Below, one piece after another: positions 7,481 to 17,278 of a stretch of 43,856 bases of DNA. The notes under the pieces were generated by a model. That model was not told the origin of the DNA and did not search any database. It saw only the letters and a program-made list of their open reading frames with translations. Numbering within the stretch: position 1 is the first letter of the stretch; each line of letters opens with the position of its first letter. This DNA is from Eggerthellaceae bacterium (GTDB lineage: Bacteria > Actinomycetota > Coriobacteriia > Coriobacteriales > Eggerthellaceae): contig JAFRJC010000116.1 in the NCBI GenBank assembly GCA_017432445.1, positions 1-43,856 on the forward strand. Reading direction: 5' to 3'. The position numbers and the translations under genes were made by a program.

Positions 7481-10400
7481 TTAAAGCAACTGGTAACCAA
7501 TATAGCGTCCCCTGACACCTTCAACCTTCTCTACCTTTCCGGCTTCAATGAGCACATTCATCACCTTAGTACATTTCTGGGAAGTCATTATCCCGCTCAC
7601 GTGCTCCATGATTTCCGAGGTCAAGACGGGGCGATCTGAAGGCATCCACATGAGCACCTCTTTGGCTAGCTTCTCATTCTCCTTAGCGGCGCGGTCACCA
7701 ACTGCGGACGCAGAGTTCATATTCGACGACAAGTTACCAGAATAAGTCCCGGTATTCGACGAAGACAGGCTGCTTCTCGTGACCGAATTACTCGAAGAGC
7801 TCCAAGATGACAACCCCTCCGACGTGCGGCCGCCATAACCGGAACTTCTTCGTTGTTGAAGCCTGTATCCGATATAGCGCCCCCTGACTCCATCAACGCG
7901 CTCTACCTTTCCGGCTTCAATGAGCACATTCATCACATTCGTGCATCTCTGGGAGGTCGTGATCCCGTTAACGTGCTCTATGATCCAGCTTGTCAAAACA
8001 GGCTCGTCTGAGGGCATGACCCGCAGCACTTTTTCCGCTAACCTGGCGTTCTCGATTTCTTTTGCACTGTTTGCTGATTCAGCATCTCGTGCCGCAGAGC
8101 TATCTTTCAGAAGCACCCTTATTGCGCTCATCGGACATTGATTAGAGCATTCCTCGCATCCAGTACAGTTCTCGGGTTTTATCACTTTCGCGGTTCTTCC
8201 GGCAACCCGAAGAACATCCTGTTGACACGCATCTTCGCATATGCCGCATCCAATGCAGCTATCCACATCAACAAAGGGCATCATTGACCCACTAGCATTA
8301 GGGTCACTTACTCTGTCACCTGAAACGGAGTGGCTCATAAGGCCAACCTCACCGTTATCCAAAATCCTATAGCCTATATACCTCCCTTTGACTTTTTCGA
8401 CCCTCTCCACCTTGCCGGCTTCAATCAAATAGTCCATCACCTTCGTGCATTTCTGGGAGGTCATGATGCCGCTTATGTGCTCCATGATCTCCGAGGTCAG
8501 CACGGGGCGATCCTCCGGCATCCACATGAGCACCTCTTTGGCTAGCCTCTCGTTCTCTCTGGCCGCCGCCGAGGTCGCCCGTGCTTCTTTTTCGGCTTCC
8601 TGGGCACGTCTCCCTTCTGCCGTGTATTTCCTGAGCTCTTCGTTTGCTTGAATAATAGGTCCGACGATGGGGTCTAATTCAAGCTTGGCGAATACGCTCG
8701 AATATTTCTTACCAAGCATTCCCAACACTTTCGGATCAACAAGATCGCTATCGGAAAAACCGCGCCTCTCTCGCCGCGCGTCCTCGTCCTCTGCGTAGTA
8801 GCATTCGCGCTTAACACCATCCGCGCCGATATAGGAGAAGCCGACCTCGTTTTCATCCTCGTCAACCAGCTCCTCTGCAATCTGATCAGTTTTGACGGTA
8901 ACGAGCTCGGGTGCCGAAGACTGGTTGAATCTCGCGCGTTCCTCGACAGCAAGGGCATCTTCCTTTCTCTTAACGAGCTTGTCGACGGCCCCCTTCGCAT
9001 CCCCAGGCAATCCGTATCTCTCCAGCAGATTCTGCCAGCCCCTTAGCTCAGTCTGAAGCTGCCTGAGACTGGCTTCTCGCTTCTCTATATCGGCAGCGAG
9101 TTCCTTTTTCCGACCGAACGCGAACAGGCCAAGACCTTTGAGTTCCGCACGCAAATCGGATAGCGCCTTTACCTCAGACTCAACTTTGGCGCGCAAACTT
9201 TCGCACTTGGAATTTGCAGATTTCGATTCCGCGAGAGTTTTTTCGGCTTCTCGTATTTCGGAATCAAGCGTTTCGGAGTCGATTCGAACGACATGGACCA
9301 ATGCGGAAAGCCCCTTGACATGCTCGGCGACAATGGATTTGACAACCGCCTCGAGCCGCTCGTGCTCAGCCCGCTCTTCGGCTTCCTTGCGCTCGCGCTC
9401 AACACGGCCTTCCTCTTCCCTCCGCGCTTTCTCCTCGGCTTCTTTGCGCTCTCGCTCGGCGCGTTCTTCCGCCTCCCGTTTCGCCTGCTCCGCTTCTTCG
9501 CGAGCCGTTCGTAAAACAGTCAGGCTTTCTTCGGACTGCGAGCCGCGAGTATCAGGGGCTTCTCTAGACGCGCCCTTTTTAGAGATCGTAAAGCCACCCG
9601 AAACCACAGGCTGCCCCTCAAACGCAAAGAGCAATTCCTCTTTTCCTTCTACAGCTCCAACTAAGGGATTGCTTTTCCACATCTTTTCAAGCTCGGCTAT
9701 CTTCTCGGGCACATAAAGCACGCCCGCGGCCTTGGCCTTGACGTCCCACTCATCGCCTTCGTGTCCAAGATTAAGGTGGTAATGCTGGGCGAACTCATCA
9801 AGATAGGCGTACATTTTCTTGCGCTCGGCAAGCGAAGCTCCAAGCCGCTCCTGAGCTTGATATGCGTCATAGCAGAGCTCCATGTAGGAGGTGTTTTCCT
9901 CGGCCCAGCGCTGCAAGGCCTCTCCTTGGGCGAACACTTCCTCTTTCGTTGTATACACGTCATGAATTGCGCAGAAGTTGGTGTGCGCAGAATTAACCTC
10001 GAGTTGGCGCGCCTTGATGAGGGGTGTCGAAAGAGCTTCGAAGGTCCTTTCGAATTCGTCTCCGTCGACCTTCTTCTCCAAAAGGGCCTGCGCATCTCGA
10101 AGCACCTGGCACTCCTTCGGGTCTTTAGCGCTAATCATCGCGGCGAGCTGACAGGCCAGTTCGAAAACTGACTCAGCCCTTTCCAGCGACATCCCCGCAC
10201 AGTCCACACGCAGATAATCATGGATATCGTATTGCGCCACCTGGATTTTCACATTGTAGATGGCCCCGAAGAGTTCCATCTTCTCAAGCACAACGAGGCA
10301 CCTGCAGTTGGCGCCATCGACGACCCTGTCCTGGAGGCTCGTCAAGTGCGCCTCTTGCTGGCACGACATCATCCTTTGGAACGCAATGCAGAGATCGGGC

Positions 10401-13400
10401 GTGAACATTGTTTCGCGCGCGCTCTTCATCTCCTCGTCACCGAGGTCGGGCATCGCCACGTACTGGAACGCGACGTGCCCTTGAACCCCGTCCTCAGGCT
10501 CGTCGGGCATGTCTTCTGGCAACAACGCAAAAGGCTTTTCGCCCATCGGAGATGCGAAGTTGTAAACACACTTGTATCCACTGGGAACGGCTACGGTGAA
10601 CTTCGCCTCGTCTGCATCTGCAATCGTTCCTGTGGGTTTAAGCGCCTTCGGGTCGTTCGGAGCCTCTTCAGCTTCGCCCATCTCGCCAGCAAAGGCATTG
10701 AGCAAATCGAAGAGGTCGAATTTGACCTTCGGCTCTTCATTCACATCTATGTAAGTGAACGGCTGGACCTCGGCGCCGTCCACTGACCCGTCGAACTGCT
10801 CCAGGTCGGGGTTGTAGTCGAGCACCTTTGTCGTTAGGAAGCGGACGCGGAAGGGGCTAAGATCGCCGTTCACCTTGCGCATGTCCCAAAGAAGGCGCGC
10901 GATAAGCCTATAAAAGTTCGGAATACCCCGTGCCAGGCGATCGTCTACGTTCACCGTGTACACGCGGCCCGGCGCTAGCCCGCCTACATTCGGAAGAATC
11001 CCCCTCTCCTCGAGGTCGCGCACCGCCGAGGGAACCAAAATGCGCCAAGCCCGCGAGCAAGCAACGAGGTTTATCAACGTCGTAGCAGTCAAGTCGCCAT
11101 CGCGGATGGCGCCGTAGAGAGCGCTGTGTATAGAACCCCTGTCGACGCGGAGCTGCTTGTCGTTCTCAAGTGTCCTCATCAGCATGACGAGCGCGGTGGC
11201 GTTCTCCGAGAGCTCACTCATAAACTCTGGGATTTCGTCTTTTTTCGGGGAATTGACCTGCGCGCCGCCAACTACGTTGTTCTCGCCGTTCCATCCGAAA
11301 TCCGTTTCGTTGAAGAAGACGTAGTCCTCGGCAAGAAGCCAGAGCAGGGCCTCGCCGTTGAAATTACCATCCGCGTCCCTGTAGCGGGGCTCGCCCTCGG
11401 ACAGGTCGGTCTCCGCGAAGGTGGGCATGGCTTGAACCTCCTGCGAGCGCCTTGTCGGCTCGGGCAGCTCGTCGATAGCCTGGGATGTGTCCACAGCGCC
11501 TTTCAGATCCGCCGCCTTGAGATTGCCTTTCGACAACAGCACCAATTCCTCGTTCGGAAGGTCGAGGAGCGCTTCCAGCTGGATCAGAACCTCCGGCTTC
11601 GCCTTCTCCTCGACCTCGTCGCAGAGGCCGTCCTCGACCTCGATCTCGATGCTCAGGAGTGCGTTCCTTGCGTTTTTCCTGCGCGCCGACAGCGGCGTGA
11701 CGCTCGAGACGTGTGCGCTCGTATAGGGGAGCATGAGGGCGAGGACCGGATTGTAGATATGCTCGCAGTAGCCGAGGAGGCCCAACGTACGGCCTCGGGT
11801 GTCGAACACCTCGATGTCGCACGCCTCTCCGTAAGGAGAAGCCCAGTTGCTGGCAAGGACTACCGGATCCCCCGGACGGATGGACTCGATATGCTCTATC
11901 CTGTCGAGGTATTTCGTCCCCTCTACATCAATCGTGATGGGCATAGACCATACCGCATCACGAACAGCGTTCTCAAACGACTCAGTGTCCAGGCCGATCT
12001 CGTCAAGCCTCTCATGATCATCGCTGATGATCGATTCATAATAATGGAAATGCCAGCCCGTCGACTCGGCGACCCCGCTTCCCGAAACGCTCGGCTCCAC
12101 GGCATCATAGCCGTTTATGAGCCCGAGCAGCCGCAAGAAAGCCGCACCCTCGTAGCAGTCGAGCTCGCGTTTTGCCTTGTCAATGCCCGATGCCAGATAA
12201 TCGGAATACATCTTCTTCGCATCGTCGGAAAGCAAGTAAGGCGACGCGAGGCGGCAAATGGCAATTCTTATCTTCGTGTAGAAGCGCTTGAGACGACCGC
12301 TCGCGAAGAACTCGTCCTGCCCCTTTATGCCAGCTGCAAAGCCGTCTCCCCAGGTCTCCCAAAGGGCTTCGAGGACGGGCCTCGCTTCAGCGTCGTCATT
12401 GTCGTCGGGGAGGTAGATGAGGTTCTTGTAGCCCCCGGCGCCGTCGCGCTGCATGACAAGCGCGCCGTTTGCGTTAGAGCAAATCGCCGCGAGCGTTTCT
12501 TCGGAAACCCTTTCCGAGAGGCTGACGGACCGAACAGACGAGAGGATTCCCGACCCGAACGCCTTAGGATGGATGTCGGTACAGGCATCGGGAACGACAA
12601 GCTCGAGATTGCGGCAGTTCTTAAACGAGTCATTGCCGATCGATTTCAGCGTAGAGGGCAGCGAACACTCGAGAAGCCCGTTGCAGCCGTAAAACATTGC
12701 ATCTGGGACTCGCGTTATTCCTTCTCCCAACGAAGCGGATTGCATAGCCTCGCAGAAGGAGAAAATACCCTGACCATCGTCCGTCCAATCGTCTTCGTGG
12801 GACTCATCGAATTGTTCCACCGTGCCAGGAACCGAAACTGACTGCAGCGGCATTCGGGCAAAAGCCGACTTGCCGATCTTGCGGACCGATGATGGAATGG
12901 CGATTTCTGAGAAGGGGGCCGCCTTCAAGGCGCCTTCGTATATCTCCTCAACTCCCTCCGGTATCGAGAAACCGGATGCCAATGGCGACAACTTGTTCTC
13001 ATTCGGGCAATAGACCAACCGTTTCCCGCATTCGTCCATGAGCATCCCATCGAGAGAGGAGAATGTGCCACCTTCTGCTACGGTTACCGCTGGGCGCTTC
13101 GTTTGAAACAATCCGCCTTGCGCTTCGGAGACGACCACATCTTCAAGCGAGGGGCCGAACCTGTACTCGTCTATACCGTCAAGAACCCAGGGCCAGTCCT
13201 CAACGCCCTCGAGGGAAGGCGTCCAGAAAACCCCCGATTCGAATTTGGCGTCTGAAGGAGAGGAATCGTAGGTTGAGACTGCGGCAAGTTTTGACAAGTC
13301 CAAAAGCGCTCCTTTCGCAATCCTCTTCAGCGAGCTAGGAACGACAATCACCTTAAGCTTGTTGTTGTGTGCGAACGCCCCCTCTTCGAGAGCCCTAACG

Positions 13401-14203
13401 CCATTTGGCACAACGGCTATGCCCCTCTCGTCAAGAAGCAACTCTCCATCTTTGAGCTCGTCTGAAGAGGATAGGAGCCCCTTGCGCTTGAGCTCGTCAA
13501 GTGCCATGGTCGCCTTGGCATCGCGTACGTCCTCCGCAAGATCACGTGGACGGCGATCCTCGTCCACTTCAACAGACTTGAATTGCGCCACCCTGGGATC
13601 ATCTGAAATCTCGTCAGGAAGGTGGTAGCCGCGCCTAACCAGGAAAGTAACGGTATCGTTGAGTCCTCTGTCGAGAAGCCTGTTCCAAAAAGCGACGTAC
13701 GATATGCGGCCATAGGTGCCAGGATCGTAGGCCTCGGGGCAAAGTGGTACCTTAGCCTTATCTAGCGCAGAGAGGACTTCCAGATCGTCGCCGAAAAGCT
13801 CAAAAGTTTCGTCCAAACCACTAATTACAGACGAACCGGTAAACCTGTAGCCACTTTCGAGAATGACCAGCAGAAACACCTTGATTGCATCTGTGCTCTT
13901 CTCCTTGTTTTCAACGATACAGCAGTCTATGAGGCTGTCGTGCAGCTCCCCCCAGCTATTGTCAATCTTGTTCTTCCTGACGTTGTCCCACGACATGCCC
14001 AAGCTTGTGAGATACCGATAGACATCCACATCGCATCCGTTGAGGCAGCAATCCCAGAGCTGTCCTAATGAGAAGCACCACGAGTTCTCAGGAAGCGTAT
14101 TGGAATACTCGTTTTCAACAAGATCCTTGATTGCTTTCAGATTGGCTGTTTTTGTCAGTTCGTACAATCTCTCCGCATCTTCCTGCGACCATTCCTTAGC
14201 CAT
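7481..14203 (-). CDS. Giant multidomain protein: helical/LRR, HIRAN-like, coiled coil, three winged helices, 2[4Fe-4S] ferredoxin
   Basis: 2240 residues from the ATG giving MAKEWSQEDAERLY; AGGAAAG lies just upstream. In order: helical (ankyrin-like) repeats 1-260; BspA-type LRR about 265-620; a HIRAN-like segment about 755-860 (RPGDPVVLASNW, GRTLGLLGYC), a domain found in helicases that recognise DNA ends; an unassigned alpha/beta region to about 1500; an Arg/Glu-rich coiled coil about 1560-1630; and GLGLFAFGRKKEL near 1695. The C-terminus has three copies of a 65-residue unit (about 1881, 2049 and 2174) with core PVLTSEIMEHVSGIMTSQK and GRYIGY, which looks like a winged helix. Between copies 1 and 2 lies a dicluster ferredoxin (about 1975-2035: CIGCGICEDAC and CTGCEECSNQCP). 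There is no membrane segment. The combination suggests a nucleic-acid-binding, redox- or damage-sensing defence protein; its activity is unknown. Confidence 0.85.
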   Translation of the reverse strand: MAKEWSQEDAERLYELTKTANLKAIKDLVENEYSNTLPENSWCFSLGQLWDCCLNGCDVDVYRYLTSLGMSWDNVRKNKIDNSWGELHDSLIDCCIVENKEKSTDAIKVFLLVILESGYRFTGSSVISGLDETFELFGDDLEVLSALDKAKVPLCPEAYDPGTYGRISYVAFWNRLLDRGLNDTVTFLVRRGYHLPDEISDDPRVAQFKSVEVDEDRRPRDLAEDVRDAKATMALDELKRKGLLSSSDELKDGELLLDERGIAVVPNGVRALEEGAFAHNNKLKVIVVPSSLKRIAKGALLDLSKLAAVSTYDSSPSDAKFESGVFWTPSLEGVEDWPWVLDGIDEYRFGPSLEDVVVSEAQGGLFQTKRPAVTVAEGGTFSSLDGMLMDECGKRLVYCPNENKLSPLASGFSIPEGVEEIYEGALKAAPFSEIAIPSSVRKIGKSAFARMPLQSVSVPGTVEQFDESHEDDWTDDGQGIFSFCEAMQSASLGEGITRVPDAMFYGCNGLLECSLPSTLKSIGNDSFKNCRNLELVVPDACTDIHPKAFGSGILSSVRSVSLSERVSEETLAAICSNANGALVMQRDGAGGYKNLIYLPDDNDDAEARPVLEALWETWGDGFAAGIKGQDEFFASGRLKRFYTKIRIAICRLASPYLLSDDAKKMYSDYLASGIDKAKRELDCYEGAAFLRLLGLINGYDAVEPSVSGSGVAESTGWHFHYYESIISDDHERLDEIGLDTESFENAVRDAVWSMPITIDVEGTKYLDRIEHIESIRPGDPVVLASNWASPYGEACDIEVFDTRGRTLGLLGYCEHIYNPVLALMLPYTSAHVSSVTPLSARRKNARNALLSIEIEVEDGLCDEVEEKAKPEVLIQLEALLDLPNEELVLLSKGNLKAADLKGAVDTSQAIDELPEPTRRSQEVQAMPTFAETDLSEGEPRYRDADGNFNGEALLWLLAEDYVFFNETDFGWNGENNVVGGAQVNSPKKDEIPEFMSELSENATALVMLMRTLENDKQLRVDRGSIHSALYGAIRDGDLTATTLINLVACSRAWRILVPSAVRDLEERGILPNVGGLAPGRVYTVNVDDRLARGIPNFYRLIARLLWDMRKVNGDLSPFRVRFLTTKVLDYNPDLEQFDGSVDGAEVQPFTYIDVNEEPKVKFDLFDLLNAFAGEMGEAEEAPNDPKALKPTGTIADADEAKFTVAVPSGYKCVYNFASPMGEKPFALLPEDMPDEPEDGVQGHVAFQYVAMPDLGDEEMKSARETMFTPDLCIAFQRMMSCQQEAHLTSLQDRVVDGANCRCLVVLEKMELFGAIYNVKIQVAQYDIHDYLRVDCAGMSLERAESVFELACQLAAMISAKDPKECQVLRDAQALLEKKVDGDEFERTFEALSTPLIKARQLEVNSAHTNFCAIHDVYTTKEEVFAQGEALQRWAEENTSYMELCYDAYQAQERLGASLAERKKMYAYLDEFAQHYHLNLGHEGDEWDVKAKAAGVLYVPEKIAELEKMWKSNPLVGAVEGKEELLFAFEGQPVVSGGFTISKKGASREAPDTRGSQSEESLTVLRTAREEAEQAKREAEERAERERKEAEEKARREEEGRVERERKEAEERAEHERLEAVVKSIVAEHVKGLSALVHVVRIDSETLDSEIREAEKTLAESKSANSKCESLRAKVESEVKALSDLRAELKGLGLFAFGRKKELAADIEKREASLRQLQTELRGWQNLLERYGLPGDAKGAVDKLVKRKEDALAVEERARFNQSSAPELVTVKTDQIAEELVDEDENEVGFSYIGADGVKRECYYAEDEDARRERRGFSDSDLVDPKVLGMLGKKYSSVFAKLELDPIVGPIIQANEELRKYTAEGRRAQEAEKEARATSAAARENERLAKEVLMWMPEDRPVLTSEIMEHISGIMTSQKCTKVMDYLIEAGKVERVEKVKGRYIGYRILDNGEVGLMSHSVSGDRVSDPNASGSMMPFVDVDSCIGCGICEDACQQDVLRVAGRTAKVIKPENCTGCEECSNQCPMSAIRVLLKDSSAARDAESANSAKEIENARLAEKVLRVMPSDEPVLTSWIIEHVNGITTSQRCTNVMNVLIEAGKVERVDGVRGRYIGYRLQQRRSSGYGGRTSEGLSSWSSSSNSVTRSSLSSSNTGTYSGNLSSNMNSASAVGDRAAKENEKLAKEVLMWMPSDRPVLTSEIMEHVSGIMTSQKCTKVMNVLIEAGKVEKVEGVRGRYIGYQLL

Positions 14204-14257
14204 GCATCTTTCCTTTCCGAGAGAAAACAACCTATGCCAGCAAGACAGCTTGATGGT

Positions 14258-14443
14258 TTACCACGCTTGAAACTTCCTCAGATCGATACCCAGCTTCTCA
14301 GCTTTTCGGCAGAGTTCGTATCCGTCCATATCCTCGATTTCCCACGCATCTAAAACCGCTGCAGGAAACCCGCTGAAAACAGCACTTCCGTATTCGTCCA
14401 GCAGGTGCTCACGAAGCCTCTCGACGTCAACTTGAATCTCCAT
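14258..14443 (-). CDS. Small 61-residue protein, copy B
   Basis: It starts at ATG with AAAGGTGATT upstream and begins MEIQVDVERLREHLLDEYG. It matches copy A at 3863-4048 at about 48 of 61 positions by eye. It lies 54 bases upstream of the 2240-residue gene on the same strand and is probably co-transcribed with it. The family is unknown. The repeated pairing of this gene with large LRR genes is the most informative thing about it. Confidence 0.75.
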   Translation of the reverse strand: MEIQVDVERLREHLLDEYGSAVFSGFPAAVLDAWEIEDMDGYELCRKAEKLGIDLRKFQAW

Positions 14444-14684
14444 AGCAATCACCTTTCGAACGATGCTTCCAGAGTTGTGGCCTGCCGTTTAACATCTTGG
14501 AACCTATGCGCAGCCCATATGGAGCTACGTAAACGATATGGAGCACGCGATACTGCTGCACGTTAAAAGCATGCCCTTCTTCAAGTGGACGAACTGCTCA
14601 GGTTTGACATTTTGGGCAGCCGACCAACGCAACTTGACCGTGACGCGCAATGCGCATTCGACAAGCTTACAGATGGGAGCATCA

Positions 14685-16505
14685 TTACATGCCTTCCACT
14701 TTCTGCTCAGCCGTGATCGTGTCGTCTCCGGCGCTGCTCGTAACATAGTAGGCGCTACGAATGCCGGCGTAGGAGCGCACCATTTCTATGATGCCATCGA
14801 TTTTGAGCTGCGGACATTCTTTGTTGAACGCACCTATTAGCCCTATTGCCGCTGTGAGTTCGTCCATGTCCATCTTAGGCACGTAGAGCCTTGTGTCAAT
14901 CGAGGTGAAGGGCAGCCTTCTGCACTTGAAATTTCTAAGAAAACTGTACTTGCCAGAATAGTCGCGACGCCTAAACGCGCTCGAAACGTTCGCGAGAAAC
15001 GCATTGGCCGCATCAAACGCGCTGGCTGGCCCCTCGATATCGATATCCATGCGATGGGTCATATCGGGATCGTCGAGCTTGATGTTGTACCCAATCGTAG
15101 CGGTGTATCTCGACCCCGAAGAGCTGGTCGATGTCCGGCTGCTTATGTGAATAGGATTCGAATCGTAGAATTTTGGCCTGCGATCACGCCATGTGGACCC
15201 GGTTCCTCTTCTGAACCCTCCCGCCTGAACGCTCGCAGCGCTTACGGGGGTAATACTAGAAGAAGGGCCGCTCGCTGCCACCCGAGTTGCAGGACGCCAC
15301 CGCAAGGGTCGCTTTGCTTCCCTAGCGGAGTATTCCGACTTCTTCGGTCTTTCCGACTCTTTCTGCCTTAGCTGGTGCTCTTGCTTTGACCTCTCGTCTT
15401 CCGATTCCTTTAGCTGCTCGTAAGCGAGGTCAGCTTTGAGCTCGACGTCTCCTCTTTCGTCTTCGATTTCGTGAACCCGACTTGCAGGATATCCCGCCAA
15501 GCGTTTCTCCAGTTCATGACGCTGAACAGCCTTTTTCCTAAATGTGTCTATCAATCGTTCTTCCGATTTGATGGACTCTTCAATCATCGAGAGCTCTTTT
15601 TCCAGGTCCTCGATTTCAAGTTTAAGCTTCTTTTTCTTGTCGAAAGCGAATAGCCCCAATCCAGCCAGCTCATTGCCCAGCTCGGACATTTTTTCCTTTT
15701 TCGCCTTTTGGCTCTCTTGCTGTTTAGCATAACTGAGCTCTGCTTTGGCTAAATCGCTTTCCGCTCGTTTTGCCTCGTTCAGAAGTCTCGCACATTGCGT
15801 CTTTTGCTCGTCATTTCTTTTCGCGCTTTTTAGCTCAGCCTCGAGCTTGGCAAGTCCTCGTACCACTTCTTCATACGCGCCCTTGGCTTGCTTTTCTGCT
15901 TCCTCGGATTGTGCAAGGGCTTTCTTTGCTCCATCGACCTGAACGCGCCATTCGCGCACAGCATCCTCGTATTTCTGTTCACTTTTCTTTCCGACTACCT
16001 CAATAAGCACATCGACCAGCTTGATTACGGGATTCCAATAAGCCGCAGAAATCGCGTCTGCAACTTGTGTCGCCACTGCTTCGGCTTCTTTACCTCTGCT
16101 CAACCCCTCAAGGCTTGGTTCCTCAATTTCGTCAAGAAGCTTGTCGCAGGAGGAGAATTCGACAGAAGCGTTTAGGTCTATGATTATGTCCATCGCAGCA
16201 ATCTGCATGAACTCAAGTTCGTCGCGATCAGCCCCTTTGTAGGATTGGGCCCGCAGAGAATTCACCGCAACCTGAGATGCGGCTTCCGCTTCGGCCGCAT
16301 CGCATTTTCCCACCAATTCGCGTTTCACCCAATCAAACGTTGAAATGAAGAAATTCGATGGGACGAGGTTGCTCAAGCATATCCTCAGACATCCTACCAG
16401 GCCGTCTGGCAGATTGTCTCTAACCTTGTCCAAAGGCTTTCCGGCATCCCCCTGTGCATGCTGGACGATGATGAATACATCCGATTTTTTGCTCTTGGAA
16501 CTCAT
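14685..16505 (-). CDS. Long coiled-coil protein with GLGLFAF module
   Basis: 606 residues from the ATG giving MSSKSKKSDVFIIV (AGCAGGCGACT upstream); a TTG 33 bases earlier is a weaker alternative. The N-terminal 190 residues are mixed alpha/beta. Residues about 195-400 are a long coiled coil containing LAGLGLFAFDKKKKLKLEIE near 285, closely matching a segment in the coiled coil of the 2240-residue protein. A low-complexity Ser/Arg linker follows. The final 150 residues form a separate domain (begins YTATIGYNIKLDDPDMTH). There is no nuclease or ATPase motif. The shared module suggests the two proteins interact through equivalent coiled coils, or that the module was copied between them. Confidence 0.75.
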   Translation of the reverse strand: MSSKSKKSDVFIIVQHAQGDAGKPLDKVRDNLPDGLVGCLRICLSNLVPSNFFISTFDWVKRELVGKCDAAEAEAASQVAVNSLRAQSYKGADRDELEFMQIAAMDIIIDLNASVEFSSCDKLLDEIEEPSLEGLSRGKEAEAVATQVADAISAAYWNPVIKLVDVLIEVVGKKSEQKYEDAVREWRVQVDGAKKALAQSEEAEKQAKGAYEEVVRGLAKLEAELKSAKRNDEQKTQCARLLNEAKRAESDLAKAELSYAKQQESQKAKKEKMSELGNELAGLGLFAFDKKKKLKLEIEDLEKELSMIEESIKSEERLIDTFRKKAVQRHELEKRLAGYPASRVHEIEDERGDVELKADLAYEQLKESEDERSKQEHQLRQKESERPKKSEYSAREAKRPLRWRPATRVAASGPSSSITPVSAASVQAGGFRRGTGSTWRDRRPKFYDSNPIHISSRTSTSSSGSRYTATIGYNIKLDDPDMTHRMDIDIEGPASAFDAANAFLANVSSAFRRRDYSGKYSFLRNFKCRRLPFTSIDTRLYVPKMDMDELTAAIGLIGAFNKECPQLKIDGIIEMVRSYAGIRSAYYVTSSAGDDTITAEQKVEGM

Positions 16506-16606
16506 AGTCGCCTGCTCTTTTTCACTATTCTTCAGCAAGTACAGTAATAATTGATTTTATCACCCTGCAATTGCAGCCGACAACGCGCACATCGGCACAG
16601 CTGCAC

Positions 16607-16719
16607 CTAGAGTAGTCGTTCGTGAAATCTGTCGCGGTCAGCAGCGCCGCCCGGGCAAGCATGCGAATTTCGAATCGGACGTCCTGGCCTACCAGTACGT
16701 TGCCATCCACCTTATATGA
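16607..16719 (-). pseudogene. Remnant of a DnaQ-type exonuclease gene
   Basis: The minus strand encodes VDGNVLVGQDVRFEIRML followed by a segment ending DFTNDY. This matches the ExoII region of the intact exonuclease at 5706-7466 (DDVLVGHNVGFDIRML, then DFTNDY). Neither the ExoI nor the ExoIII motif is present, and the catalytic GHN has become GQD. The remnant starts at the end of the neighbouring 134-residue gene and runs out into unrelated sequence. Together with the two 61-residue genes, it argues that an ancestral block was duplicated and one exonuclease copy decayed. Confidence 0.8.
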
Positions 16720-17116
16720 GGCCCATGTCGTCCAATCCCGCAATGCTCGCGAACCTGGCCGCCAAATCATCTCTTTCATTGCTGAGCAAGTACCCGAAAA
16801 TCATGAGCGGATCGGTTCCCATGTCGTAAACCCATTCACGTATTATGGGATCCTCGAGCAGCTCATCCATCAGCTCTGGATCCTTCTCACGAAGGGCATC
16901 GAATGCGCCAGCTGACTCGGCGACCTCATCGACAACATTCTGTAGCCGCCCGTTCGCCCATCCGAACGCCCACTCGTCTCGAGAGAAATCCCAGTCGAGC
17001 TCCCATGTGCCGCTACACTTGAATCCCGGCGCAGTCTCCTCGAGTTTTTCTAGCAGGGCGCGCACCTCATCGAAGCCGTCAATCCCAGTCTCTTCGTCAG
17101 GATCGCCGTAATTCAT
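16712..17116 (-). CDS. Hypothetical 134-residue acidic protein
   Basis: It begins MNYGDPDEETGIDGF; the ribosome binding site is weak. It is highly acidic and helical (for example DPELMDELLEDP near 80) with no signal peptide or membrane segment. The family is not recognised. Its last codons overlap the start of the exonuclease remnant, so the C-terminus may have been altered by the deletion that made that remnant. Confidence 0.5.
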   Translation of the reverse strand: MNYGDPDEETGIDGFDEVRALLEKLEETAPGFKCSGTWELDWDFSRDEWAFGWANGRLQNVVDEVAESAGAFDALREKDPELMDELLEDPIIREWVYDMGTDPLMIFGYLLSNERDDLAARFASIAGLDDMGLI

Positions 17117-17131
17117 GGCAAATGTGAGGAA

Positions 17132-17278
17132 TCACACGCGATTGCCTTCAACCTCCAAGCCCGGGTAGCGTCCAGGTTTAACACCCGGAAGCTCAGCGCA
17201 TATCAGCTCCGAAAGCCTTACTGCATCAGCTTCGTTCTTTGCGGTGATCTCCATTTCGAGTTTTGTGTCTACTTGCAT
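17132..17278 (-). CDS. Small 48-residue protein
   Basis: The frame encodes MQVDTKLEMEITAKNEADAV and ends LEVEGNRV before TGA. GGGGAG lies seven bases upstream of the ATG, and a TATAAAA stretch lies about 25 bases further upstream and could be a -10 region. It stops 16 bases before the 134-residue gene on the same strand, so the two could form an operon. The function is unknown. Confidence 0.5.
   Translation of the reverse strand: MQVDTKLEMEITAKNEADAVRLSELICAELPGVKPGRYPGLEVEGNRV

Noticed and set aside
11126..12841. 571-codon plus-strand frame
   Set aside because: It lies wholly within the 2240-residue gene on the other strand and has no motif or ribosome binding site; a GC-driven shadow.
7481..14203. 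SMC-type or helicase ATPase in the giant protein
   Set aside because: I found no Walker A or DEAD/DEAH motif in its sequence despite the coiled coil and HIRAN-like segment.
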